Of a DNA stretch of 64,000 bases, positions 25,501-37,500 are shown piece after piece (position 1 is the stretch's first letter; every line of letters begins with the position of its first letter). Both the position numbers and the translations under genes were made by a program. Where the stretch lies: assembly GCA_021014325.1 (NCBI GenBank), contig CM037458.1, positions 24,473,063 to 24,537,062 of the forward strand, written 5' to 3'. The DNA comes from Plazaster borealis (taxonomy: Eukaryota > Echinodermata > Asteroidea > Forcipulatida > Labidiasteridae). The notes beneath the pieces were generated by a model. It was not told the DNA's origin. It ran no database searches and was given only the letters and a program-made list of their open reading frames with translations.

Positions 25501-28500
25501 GAAATCTTATCAAAACGTCTTATCAAGACATCTTATCAAGACATCTTATCAAGACATCTTATCAAGACATCTTATCAAGACATCTTATCAAGACATCTTA
25601 TCAAGACATCTTGTCAAGACGTCTTATCAAGACATCTTATCAAGACATCTATCAAAACATCTTATCAAGACATCTTGTCAAGACATCTTATCAAGACATC
25701 TTGTCAAGACGTCTTATCAAGACATCTTATCAAAAAATCTTATCAAAACATCTTATCAAGACATCTTGTCAAGACGTCTTATCAAGACATCTTATCAAGA
25801 CATCTTATCAAGACATCTTGTCAAGACGTCTTATCAAGAAATCTTATCAAGAAATCTTATCAAGACATCTTGTCAAGACATCTTATCAAGACATCTTTTC
25901 AAGACATCTTATCAAGACATCTTTTCAAGACATCTTATCAAGACATCTTATCAAGACATCTTGTCAAGACATTTTATAAAGACCTGTTATTTTCCTTGAA
26001 TTTCAGAGAGACAACTGCCCATGATTCAATTAGAATCAAGAAAATATGACCAAGAAAATATGTGAGACTTTCATGATGGAACAACACCTGAAAGGTGTGC
26101 TGGATAAGTACAGTGTTGCCCTAATTTAAGAAATCATATACATGTACATCTAGCCTAAGCCCTAGGAATGTCAATATATAAGACCTATGCTAATTGAGTG
26201 AGCAGGCATCCTGGTGGTCAAGAGGACCAATCACAGTCCATAATCCATACTGCATTGGCGAGGAATTTTAGACGTTTCTCCAAGAGAAGCTTTCCTTCCA
26301 AGTCTAGCCAGGGGAATTGAAGAGACTGGCTTGGACAAGTTCAAAGGAGAGAAGGGCGCAGATTGGGGAAGTGTAGTATGGGTGCATGAAAGATGCCAAA
26401 TTATCAGGTTTATGATGGGATAACAAAAAGCATAGTATGGGTGCATGAAAGATGCCAAAGATGCCAAATTATCAGGTTTATCAGGTTTATGATGGGATAA
26501 CAAAAAGCAAAAGCATCAACATTTATGCAAATGAATTTATGGAAAGTAAATAATGATTTGAAATAACATATGATTGAAGAATGAAATCATTATATCAGTT
26601 AATACATGATGTTTGAAACATGAACAGTTCGAGGTTTGAACATCATGTGAAAATGAAGTACAGACAAGCAAGGGAAGATGAGTAGGTATTTCAAAGAAAA
26701 GGCAAGAATTCAGCAAGGTAAGGAAGTTAAAGGTTTTGAGTTGGGTTAGTTTAGAAGGAGAGATATAAATATAAAAAGAAAACAAAGAATTTAATTATAT
26801 ATTGAAATTATGCTAATATGAACATAATTACCAGAATTAGCAGAATTAGACAGACAATATGGAGTATTAAGGTCAGGATGAGAAGTCCGACATGAGGGAA
26901 GAGGTCAACCATGCAAAGTTAAAACTTCATGAATAGGAAATTAATTGGCAATGCTCAACTTCAATAAGGACAACCCTAAATTCCATTGAACTAAAAAAGA
27001 AGCAAAGATGTTGTCTATTCCTCAGCTTGGAAATTTGTTCTCCTAAGTAAAACCTTTCTATTTATTTGAACATTTGATTTAGATTTCTTTCAAGTTGTAC
27101 AGATAAAGGGATTACAGAAAAACATTGTGAATAGATGAAATAAATGTGTTGTTAATTTTGAAATGAGATTAAATTGTGAGTAAATCTTGCAATACTTACG
27201 TCCACCTATTCCATGAATGAAATACTGCATACTCTCAGCTAGTTTCTCAGGCTAAAAACAAAGAACATTATCAACATCAAATAACTGAAAAACAAATATC
27301 TGCTTAAACGTATTATACACGTTTGGTAATGACTCAAAACAAATATTAGCATAAAAACTTACTTGGTAACAAGCAACGGAGAGCTGTTGATAGTATAAAA
27401 CATTGTAGGAAACGACCCCCTCTGAAGTAATGTAGTTTTTGAGAAAGAGGTAATTTCTCACTAAAATAATAAAAACTTCTTGCAAGAAGTTTTTATTCCT
27501 CTCTGAAAGCACACAAATTTGTACAACAAGGGTGTTTTTTCTATCATCATTTTCTTGCAACTTCGATGACCAATTGAGCCCAAATTTTCACAAGCTTGTT
27601 ATTTTATGCATATGTTGGGATACACCAAGTGAGAACACTGGTCTTTGACAATTACCAAACGTGTTCAGTGCCTTTAAATGTATTATACAGGATTGGTAGA
27701 GCTGACAAAATAGTCTCAGAAAGTCTTCATGTTTTGTGTGATCAACCATATACATGAAATAACCAAATTTGGGCTTAATTCGTTGTGTGAGTCAGGAGAA
27801 AATAGTGGAGAACAATGCACAGTTTTCAGCTTGTAAACACATTGTCCTTGGTTGTAACAACCAAAATAAGCTACTGCATGTTTTTTTTAGGTTTTCAGGT
27901 TGTTTTCTTGCATAAGTATGACATTATTTCAGAGGGAAATATTTCACAGAAAATAAAAAGTTCTAGTATGAACTTCATAGTCAGTAATCTTTCAGACTAA
28001 AATTAAACAAATTGGTGTTTTTTGTCCTTACCAATCCTGTATAATACCTTTAAAACATCAAGGTATCTTTGAATAATTCATGTCAACACCACTCAAGAGA
28101 TCACCATGTAGCTTCCCTTTGAATAGATTTCAGATTCTGTTCTTCAGTTTTTAGAGAAGACGCACTTTATTGATGCTTTCTCAAATGGTCATTACCATAA
28201 ACGCTTTTGCAATCTATCTCCATATTGCCAAATGTACTGTCATAATAAAATACAAATGGTCAATTTATACAAGAGATTATCGTGAGCTAGCTCAACAAAT
28301 CCTAAATGCAGAGACAGTAAGGAAAGTTTGGCATGTCTGCCCTTTCTTAATTATGAAGATTACAAGTTGAAAAAACACATCAATCATCTGTCTGTGTTCC
28401 CTGTCTATTTTATAACAACATGACAATAAATTCTAAAAACATAGGTTTGACACACCATGAAGGCAATGCCCCCTGGTCATAGCTTTGATGCCCATTGAAA

Positions 28501-31500
28501 TATTCAAGTAGAAATTAAAATTGTCCTAATAGTGGTGCCCTTTACTTCCCTTAATGAAGTATCAAGCTTGTAAACAGTACAATGCATGATACTGGCAGAA
28601 ACTTTCACATCTTGATCCCTTTGTTTCTTTGATTTCTTAGAATAAACTTAGACATTTTGCCCAAAGTATACAAAGAGAAATTAGAATTCCAATAAATGTA
28701 CAACCTATGACATTTATGTTTAGCTATCTTTGCAGATTCTTATATCTAAAAATAGAATCAGTTCCAACCCTCCTCCCAGATGATTTAATTTTGACGACAT
28801 CTTTTACTAAAATATGGACAGTATACTGTCAGTAGGTCAGATTGCTTTTAAGTGTGCCCCATATACCCTAGAGACTGACTGAAAAAGTGTTTATCCGACT
28901 CTGTTTCTTGAGCACTGAAGACACGATGAGAAATTCTTACCCACCCCAAGTTACTCAAGAAATCAGAAAAAAATGAAATCACAGGCAGAAACATAATCTC
29001 ATAAATTTTGGCTTACAGCAGTATTGCTACAAATACCATCTCAAGAAGAAAGAAAAAAAAAGAAAAAAAAGGAAATGTCAAAAACATTAGGATTTTGTGT
29101 GATTATACGCATGTCCAGGGGTGAAATAAGTACTTTACAGTATGAGGTGAAACCCAGTGGGATAAAGGTTGAGCAGCCATGATTTCAAGGTTCATTTCAG
29201 TTGGGAGTTTTTTCCCTAGACTTGGTTTCCCATCTTCAAGATGTAACAGTTTATTGAGACAACACTTAAAGGATCGATAGTCTTTAGTTAGTAACCTATT
29301 AGCCTCTTGCACATTATTCCTTTAAAAACTCCTCACATGCAAAGACAAATATCCAGAAAGAATTCTATCTGAGAAGCCGACGATTCTGGGAAATTTCATA
29401 TCAATTGGAAATTAATCAACTGGCAGGATTCAGATATTGATTTCGTAATGTTTACAACCAACCCTAAAACTTTTCCTTTCTTACCCTGAATAATAGCCTT
29501 GATCAAGGCGTTGGAGTTTTTTCTCAATTTTATTTTATTGTTTTCATTTTTATTTTATTTGCGCCGCGCTACACACCCGAGCTACCAACCCGAGCTACCA
29601 ACCCGCCCGAGCTGTGTGCATGGTGTCTGTGTGTGCAGTATACGGTGCGCGCGTGCTCGTGTGAGCTGTATGCGCCACTCACCGATCAACGCCTTGACGT
29701 TTCTGTCTCCCCGCCGATGACTCATTACTATAATGCGCGCGAAAGGCGAGACCCCATTGGTCAGTGGCGGAAGTCTTGTTTACTCATTCTTATGAATATG
29801 CATGCAGAATCCAGATGTGGCTACACTGGCGCGCCGGTTTGAATTTGGGAATACTTTGTTATAATAATATCTATCTGAAAATGTTGCGTATTCTCCTCAG
29901 CTGAGCGAGACAATGAGGGCATGGAATTAAACAAATGAGGTTGCGTGGATCGATTTGTTACATACATTACATACACCATTTTCCAGCAGGAAGACGCTTT
30001 CTGATGTATTTTTCGTAGTGACGTAAGGCCCGATTGACCATCTACTGTCTCCATCTTGCATCATTAAACAGTGATTTAATCATTGTTGGTGCATTCATTG
30101 GAGGTAGAATATACAAAACAAAGACCTCAATAAACTACCATTATTGATTGTTTCATCATGAAGGCATATAGCTCATTGCACTTTTTATATCATTTGGGCC
30201 GCCCCACTAAAAAAGAGCTGCCTAACACCAAATTTCCCAAGTACATTCACTAGAATAGGGTAGCTAAAAATTTATTTCACATGTATCATGTGTGGCTGTA
30301 TCCTGTCAATTTTTGTTTGGCAGTAAATTCTTATAAGACCCTGTCTGAGAACAATTCAAAAGTATGAAGACGGTGTGGCTGCACAGAGTCGGACTTCGAG
30401 AGGACATGTCAGGAAAAGACAGATGCAGAAACTACATGAACTCCAAAATTAATAACCAAAAGAATGGCGAGTGATCAGGGTAGTCCAATGAGGGAACTTG
30501 AGTGCAGCGCAAAAAGCTCCAGGGGCCGCGCCCGGGTTCAGCACTTGTGAGCTGACTGACCACAGCCTCGCAGATTACCGGTCAAAAATGGCTGAGACAA
30601 TGCTACACACAAACGCCATTAAGTCGGTAACTACTCACATCGCATCACATACAGCAAGCATGATATTGATATGGTACAAAGGTCATAGTGAGAGAAGCTC
30701 GTGATTGGACGTCAAAATGAATAATTCATTTGCTTCCCATCCTGTGTTGTCTGCAATAGGGCTGACGAAAGATTTAAATATTCATGAGCTGCATACTAGC
30801 ATATCCGAGAGCCCCCCCATTTTCGTCCAATATTGGACGAAAATATCAAGAAACACATTAAACCCGGAAGTTACAGACCCGTCAAGGCTGTCGGCCTGAC
30901 GGCCTCCGCATGCGGAGAGTGGTACGAGTGCGGATGACCTGCGCAGTGTGTGTACAGGCGTCGTACGACGTGATACACACAAAGTGTATACGGGTGGGTC
31001 GTGCGATGCGATACACACCTTACGCACACTCATACGGGTGTGTTTACGGCGTCTTTTTTGGAGTGAAAAATGCGACTGCCTTGATCAAGGCTACCTGAAT
31101 AATGAAAAGTAAAATTTATTTAAATTGTCACCAGCTTGTTTATTTTGAACCATTGATTCTGGTTTACTTCATTTATTATATTTCCACCTTTACATCACAA
31201 TCATGCATCAGTGCATGACCTTTCTAGAAGTTCAATTACCTTTTACTCAACATCTGAGCTACACTGACTACCAAAATTATACCTAGCTAACTAAGATTGT
31301 CATCAGCTTGATCAATTCTCCTTCTAGTTATTAGATAAGAATTGTTTGTTGATTTCCAATACATAAGTCCATATCAATTGATCAAGACTGTATTTGGAAT
31401 CCAACTTCAGAAAGTTCCAGCCAGTTTCATGATTTGAGGAGACCACTATTTGGAATATCCACCTTTCCTCTCACCAACTTCAAAAAGAAGAGGTCCTTAA

Positions 31501-34500
31501 TATCAACTTACACTTTCTTCTTTGATGTCTCCACCAACTTCTTCTGCCTTTAGAAAAGTCTTGTTACCTTTGGGTAAAGCATTGAAGACTTTCTCCTGTG
31601 TAAGGTAAGAATAAAATAACAAGGTCATCAGAGAAAACTAAAATAATGGTATAGAAAGAACTAAACAAGATTCTCTGTGGTATGAAAGAAGTAATGTAAG
31701 ACAAAAAGTCATTGCCAGATTTCTTGTTTCTTTGTTTGAAATGGAGGTTCAATTCTCTATCAAGTTTTTCATACATAAAATTTATCCATCAGATGCATGT
31801 GAAGTAAACCTAATGTACCACAATTGTGACAAGTGTGCTTTGTTGTCGCTCTTTACACAGCATTTTACAGATGGTTTTTCTTGTGAGGACATTGCAGCTT
31901 ATGATTACTCACCACTTCGCTAATGTGTGGGGAGTCATGGCCAGTCACAATTATGACAGGACAGCTAAGCTCCTTCAAACAATGGGTGATATCTGTACGG
32001 CTAGACAGAAAGAGAGAGAGACCAAATCAAGATGACAAACATGTCTTAAGATTGGGATTATTGAGTCATTATAAAAGTTGCCATTTGATGTGATTTATTC
32101 CTTGGGGTGGTGAATATCTAGATCCTTCACATAGGTTCTTAAAGAGCTGTATTCGTTTGGTAATGACTCTGAAAATTAATGGCAATAAAAACTTACTTCA
32201 TAAGAAGTACAGCAGCTTTGAATAGTATAATACATTTTGAGAAACTTTTCACTTCTAAGTACTGCGGTTATGGAAAAAGATTACTTTTAATCCCCAACAA
32301 TTTGAATCTGAGAAGCATAACTGACAGTAACTTTTGTCATATTGTGTATTCCAATTGCAGATAAATTTTCCTGCGTGGACATAAACCGCTCCAGATTTTC
32401 GTCAATATCTCAAAAACGCTACACCTTTTAAAATGAAATTTTCACAGGTTAGTTTTATGGTATATATCTACAACTATATAGGATTGAAACAAACAGTGGG
32501 TTCCAATTACCAAACGTATACAATCCCGTTTAGAAGATCAAAACCTCTTTCAAAGTTTTCTGTTTTCTTTAAGTACAAGCTGTCATTTGTGTACAAGTTG
32601 TATATTGATTGCTGTCAACATAATCCTGTTCTATCAAGTAATAAACCACAAGGGAAACTGCTTGGGTAAATGTTCAACCCCAAATAATCTTGTTTTTACA
32701 TCTTTTATGGTTTTTTTACATAACTGAATATTCAATGCTTACCTTTGGAAGACATTAATGAACAAAGAGAGATTGTGAGCATTCATCTATCATGTAGACT
32801 TGAATGAAAATCCTTAGCAGCTTCAGCATTTGCCTTCCTCTGAAACAAACAAATAACAAACAAATTGACATCTCAGCTTTCTCAGCATCGTTTTACCGAG
32901 ATGCCTCTTTCAATTCTTACATACATGTACCCAAGGCAACGACTAGGCAACCCTATTAGTTATCAGTCTATTGTAGTTTCATCTCCCAATCCTTGTTTGG
33001 TCACATGTAGATGCTGGTTGGATAAAAACATTTCTGTAGCTGCTTTAATTCTGTAGGAACTCTGAGAGGGGAAAGTGTTGGAGTCCTATGTAATATTGAT
33101 CTTTAAGTCAACATATTTTTAATGGATTTATTAAGTATTCTAGAGACAATTGTAAACTGTCGGCCCTGGTAAGGAGGTCCATATAAAAGAATCTTGTCTT
33201 ATATGGCAAGTGAATACACACAAGTCATGTGCTACATACCAGGCCCTTCTAGAAGAGTTCTAAACAAAATCTGGGCAATAACCTAGTCATTAACTAGATG
33301 CTAATAATTTATATTTGTCATGAAATCAAAGTATCCATACGCTGTTATTTTATGGGCTTTGCAGTGCTATACAATGAAGATCAATAACTTTGGAGGAGAC
33401 ATACATCTCATCTGTGGAAGCTATTATTATTCAACCTTGATGCTTAGAGCCTGTGGCATTACAACTTCAACTTCATTATGGAACTCCAATCTTGTTTTTA
33501 CTTCATTAAAATTGTAACCAAATAGAGATGGGAGGGGGGGGGGTAAGATATTCTGGTTTTGGTTGTGTATTAAGATTCTGTCTTCATAACTGTTGTTGTA
33601 CAATGGGTATATGATAAACATGGCAGATCTGTCAAGAGCCTGGAGACAAGAGTCTGGAAACACTTTGTATGGTCATGACTATGGTCAAGTACACCACAAA
33701 GCACACTAAGCCATACGCACTAGCGCCATCCTAAAAATATACCGCATGCATCTTGGGAAACCGAGTACAGTTAAAAAATAAACCAAGCTGCCAATATGGA
33801 CGCCATGCTGTAGTTTACATGTAACTATGCCAAGCTTTGTAGTTGTATACAGCACTGCTTCAAAATCAGTTGGTTGCCGGTGTTGCTTGGACTTGGATTT
33901 CACCCAGTCACCCAGAATCCTTTGCACGTCCATCATACGCATTGGGACATATTATTATTATTAAGTCTGTGGTAGTGGATTGTTGAAGGAACTTACCCCA
34001 CCATAGTGGTGGATGTATGGTCATGACTAATGCACCACAAAACACAACGATGGAACTTACCCCACCATAGTGATGCCACAACAGGTACTTCTCAGTGGAG
34101 GGATTCATTTTGTGTAGCTTGTCAAGTTTCCAAGATGCAAACTGAGAAGAGAACAAACGAAATTAGCATCTTTTTTTATTAATTTATATTATATGCGATT
34201 TTTTCACCACTAAATGTGAATTTGTATTTTTCAAAGATCTTGCTGTATTGACGGATTTCATTGATTGCTGCATTTCATATTTTCTCTTATTAATCAACGT
34301 TATAACCTTCGTCAAGGATATGAATGATTCATGTTCATTTCATTTTTTTCAAAGACAGTCATCCAAAACAAATTAGCAATTTAAAATCACTTCCTCATTA
34401 TGAAAATTACAACCAAGAATTTATGATTAACTTTGTTCCAAATGCTTCTTTTAGCTCCAGTTTATAATGCTCCTATTTCATGACTCAACATATAAAAACC

Positions 34501-37500
34501 AAGATTAAAAATTTGTTCTGATAAAACAGTGCACTCTAATTGATGAACAGCTATTTCAACTTTCCAAATTCAACAGACCGAGGCACAAGGCTCCCCACTA
34601 TATTTCTGAACTACTTCAAGTTTACACTCCATCAAGGAATCTTCAATCAAGTTCCATGCTTCTCCTCATTGAACCCAAGTCTCGACACTCATGGGGTGAC
34701 AGGTCTTTTTCTTCAGCTGCGCCACGCATCTGGAACTCTCTACCACTCAATCTTAGATCTTGTCTTTGTACCACAAAATTCAAATCTCTTCTCAAAACTT
34801 ATCTTATGTCACAGGTTTTCAAGGACTAATTTTGTTGTGTCTGTTTTTTCTTTGTTTTGTTTTGTTTTGTTTTTGGTTTTTACTGCGCCTTGAACACCCA
34901 GCAGGGTGGATATGTGCGCATTACAAGTCTTATTATTATTATTATTATTATTATTACGATCATACTGTATGTAGGGTACCCAACAAGAGGTGCTTCTTAT
35001 ATAAGGAAATATTTTAAACCTCATTAGTGGAGATTATCTCTCTCAATAGCAGAGATTATCTCTCCACTAATACCTTTTTTAAATGAACTTGATGCAAGCA
35101 TTAATTTGGTTAGTTATGTTTTATATTTACTTACTATATTTTTTGTTTATTTTTTATTGTATTATCATTATAATTTGTTTTGGGTTTTTTGTTAATAATC
35201 TACAAGTTTTGGGTTGGTTAGGCATTCATTCCCATCATGAAGAGAAAAACATTTGACCAGTACCCAGTAAACTGCATTTTGATCTGCAAATCTTATTGAA
35301 TACGCTTTGGAGTTCCTTAATAAAAGTGATGAGGTTTAGTCATCTCAAGTTTATTTACAGGGGTCTTAGAAAACTCAAACTGCACCTTGGGCTCAAATTT
35401 CAAGGTTCAATATGAAGTTACATGACCGGCAAGCCAGAGAAAAGTTCTGAAGATGAAGATCTGTGAGTCTTAAGATTCTGATGTACAAAGCGTACTTACT
35501 GCAAACCGGACCATAATGGTAGAACCTGCTCCTTCACCAACACCAATCAGTTCTCTAGTCTCTTCAATCCTAATATATAACCACATTCACATAATTCCTG
35601 ATCAATTACTAAGGTCAAATGAAATGAAATAAGTTAATCAATTACCCACACTTACCGTTATCTGTAGTTCAAAACCAGACTTCTAAGGGATGTTTGAGCT
35701 ACTACAAGCAGGTCATCAATTAGTGTATGATAAAGACAAGGTTTTAAACACGCCAGACAGGTGATGATTGATACCAATACATACATAATTACCAGCAGGG
35801 AAGATAAAGGTCTTTAATTTCCAAGCAAATTGTTAAGTAGGACCTCACACTACCCATTGGCAAATCAAACCACTCTGAAGCAACTGTCTAGATAGATTGA
35901 TGTCAAGAAACAGGTTGAACTGTCCATTACGATGAACAAGTGTTAGAACTCAATCTATCAATGCTTTACTATCAGTTTGGATCTAATCATCAGACCAATG
36001 TACCGTGAAACAAAAATACAATCTCTTGAAACTCAACAGGGATGGAGTGACCAAACCCTGATGGTTGGTTCTTTGATTGCAATCAACTCCTCCTCAATAC
36101 AGTATGACCAAGTTTACTCACCCAAGATTCTTTAAGATTTGAGGCATTTCTTCGACAATCTGCTTCATGCTCGGATAGTTGAATCTATTGGATTACAGAA
36201 CAATTCAATCATTTAATTTATCAGTAGTCACAACAACCTCAATTGGGAATTGTTTTATAAGTTACATCAATTATTAGCTTGTGATTTATTTGAGAAACTT
36301 GCAAGGAGATTGGAGCCTTACCCTTCAGGTAAATCCTCTCCCTTATCTTGCTGACCAGGAGCATTGATATGAACAAAAGAAGCTTTAGAAGCAAATGACT
36401 CCATGCTCTTTGTCCTCAGAAACTTCACCCAAGAAGTATCTACGAAAGAAAGTAACAAAATCAACATCAACCAAAGCTATTGCTCTCCTAGAATCCTTCA
36501 AAATAAAATGTGTATAGTCACTCAATGATAACCAAATCTTTAGGCATTCTCATTCTTCTTGTTAGTATACATTCAATTCAATTCAATTCAAAGCAACGTT
36601 AATTACCACATTTCATCATCAAAAAGTACAGTCAATTATAATTATATGAATGTGGAGGCACGTTCCAAAAAGCGGGGCTTGTCAAGGAACAGCCTACAAA
36701 ACGAAACAAAACAACAGCTTTACAATAGACAAGTGAACAAAATAACACCTACAACAAGTACAACAAGTATCAAAAACAGTGTGTGTTTACGTGTACGTCG
36801 ACCACTAGCAACAATAGTAAGATGAGATATAATTCAAGGGGGGAGGGGGGGTCCAGTAACTGTAAAATAGGTTAAAAGAGTTTACTGAAACGGCTGGTGT
36901 CATTTATGTACAAGGAAAATAACAACGGGCCTAGAAGTGAACCTTGAGGTATACCACAAATAACATGTCAGTAGCAGAGTTAGAGCTACATGTACCAATT
37001 CTAGTACACTGACTCCAGTTGTAGAGATAGCTAGTAAACCAGTCTAATGGAGTGCCCCTTATACCATAGTAACTTAATTTATGTAAATGAATGTCATGAT
37101 TTATCGTGTCAAAGGCTTTGGAAAGGTCTAAAAATATTCCCACAGAACTGGAGTTAGTCTCAAAGCCTTTAATGATTTTATTGACCATATCAATAAGTGC
37201 CATACCTGTAGAATGGTTGCTTCTAAACCCATACTGGCCATTGAACAAAACATTGAATTTATTTTAAAAAAGCACTTGTTCTCATGTAGACAATTTTCTT
37301 GAGTATTTTTTAAAACACTGACAATACGGATATGGGTCTATAGTTGGCCAGCTCACAATGATCACCATTCTTAAAAATGGGCGTCACCCTAGCTGTTTTA
37401 AGCTTGTCAGGAAAGACACCTTTAGAAATAGACAAGTTAAAGAGATGACACAATGGAATGCTGACGTACCCAATGACAGATTTAAGCACATCTGGACTGA

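Noticed and set aside
24974..26049. Open frames of 288, 330 and 341 codons
   Set aside because: All come from the 13-bp minisatellite in its three registers and contain the same repeated peptide; no gene signals.
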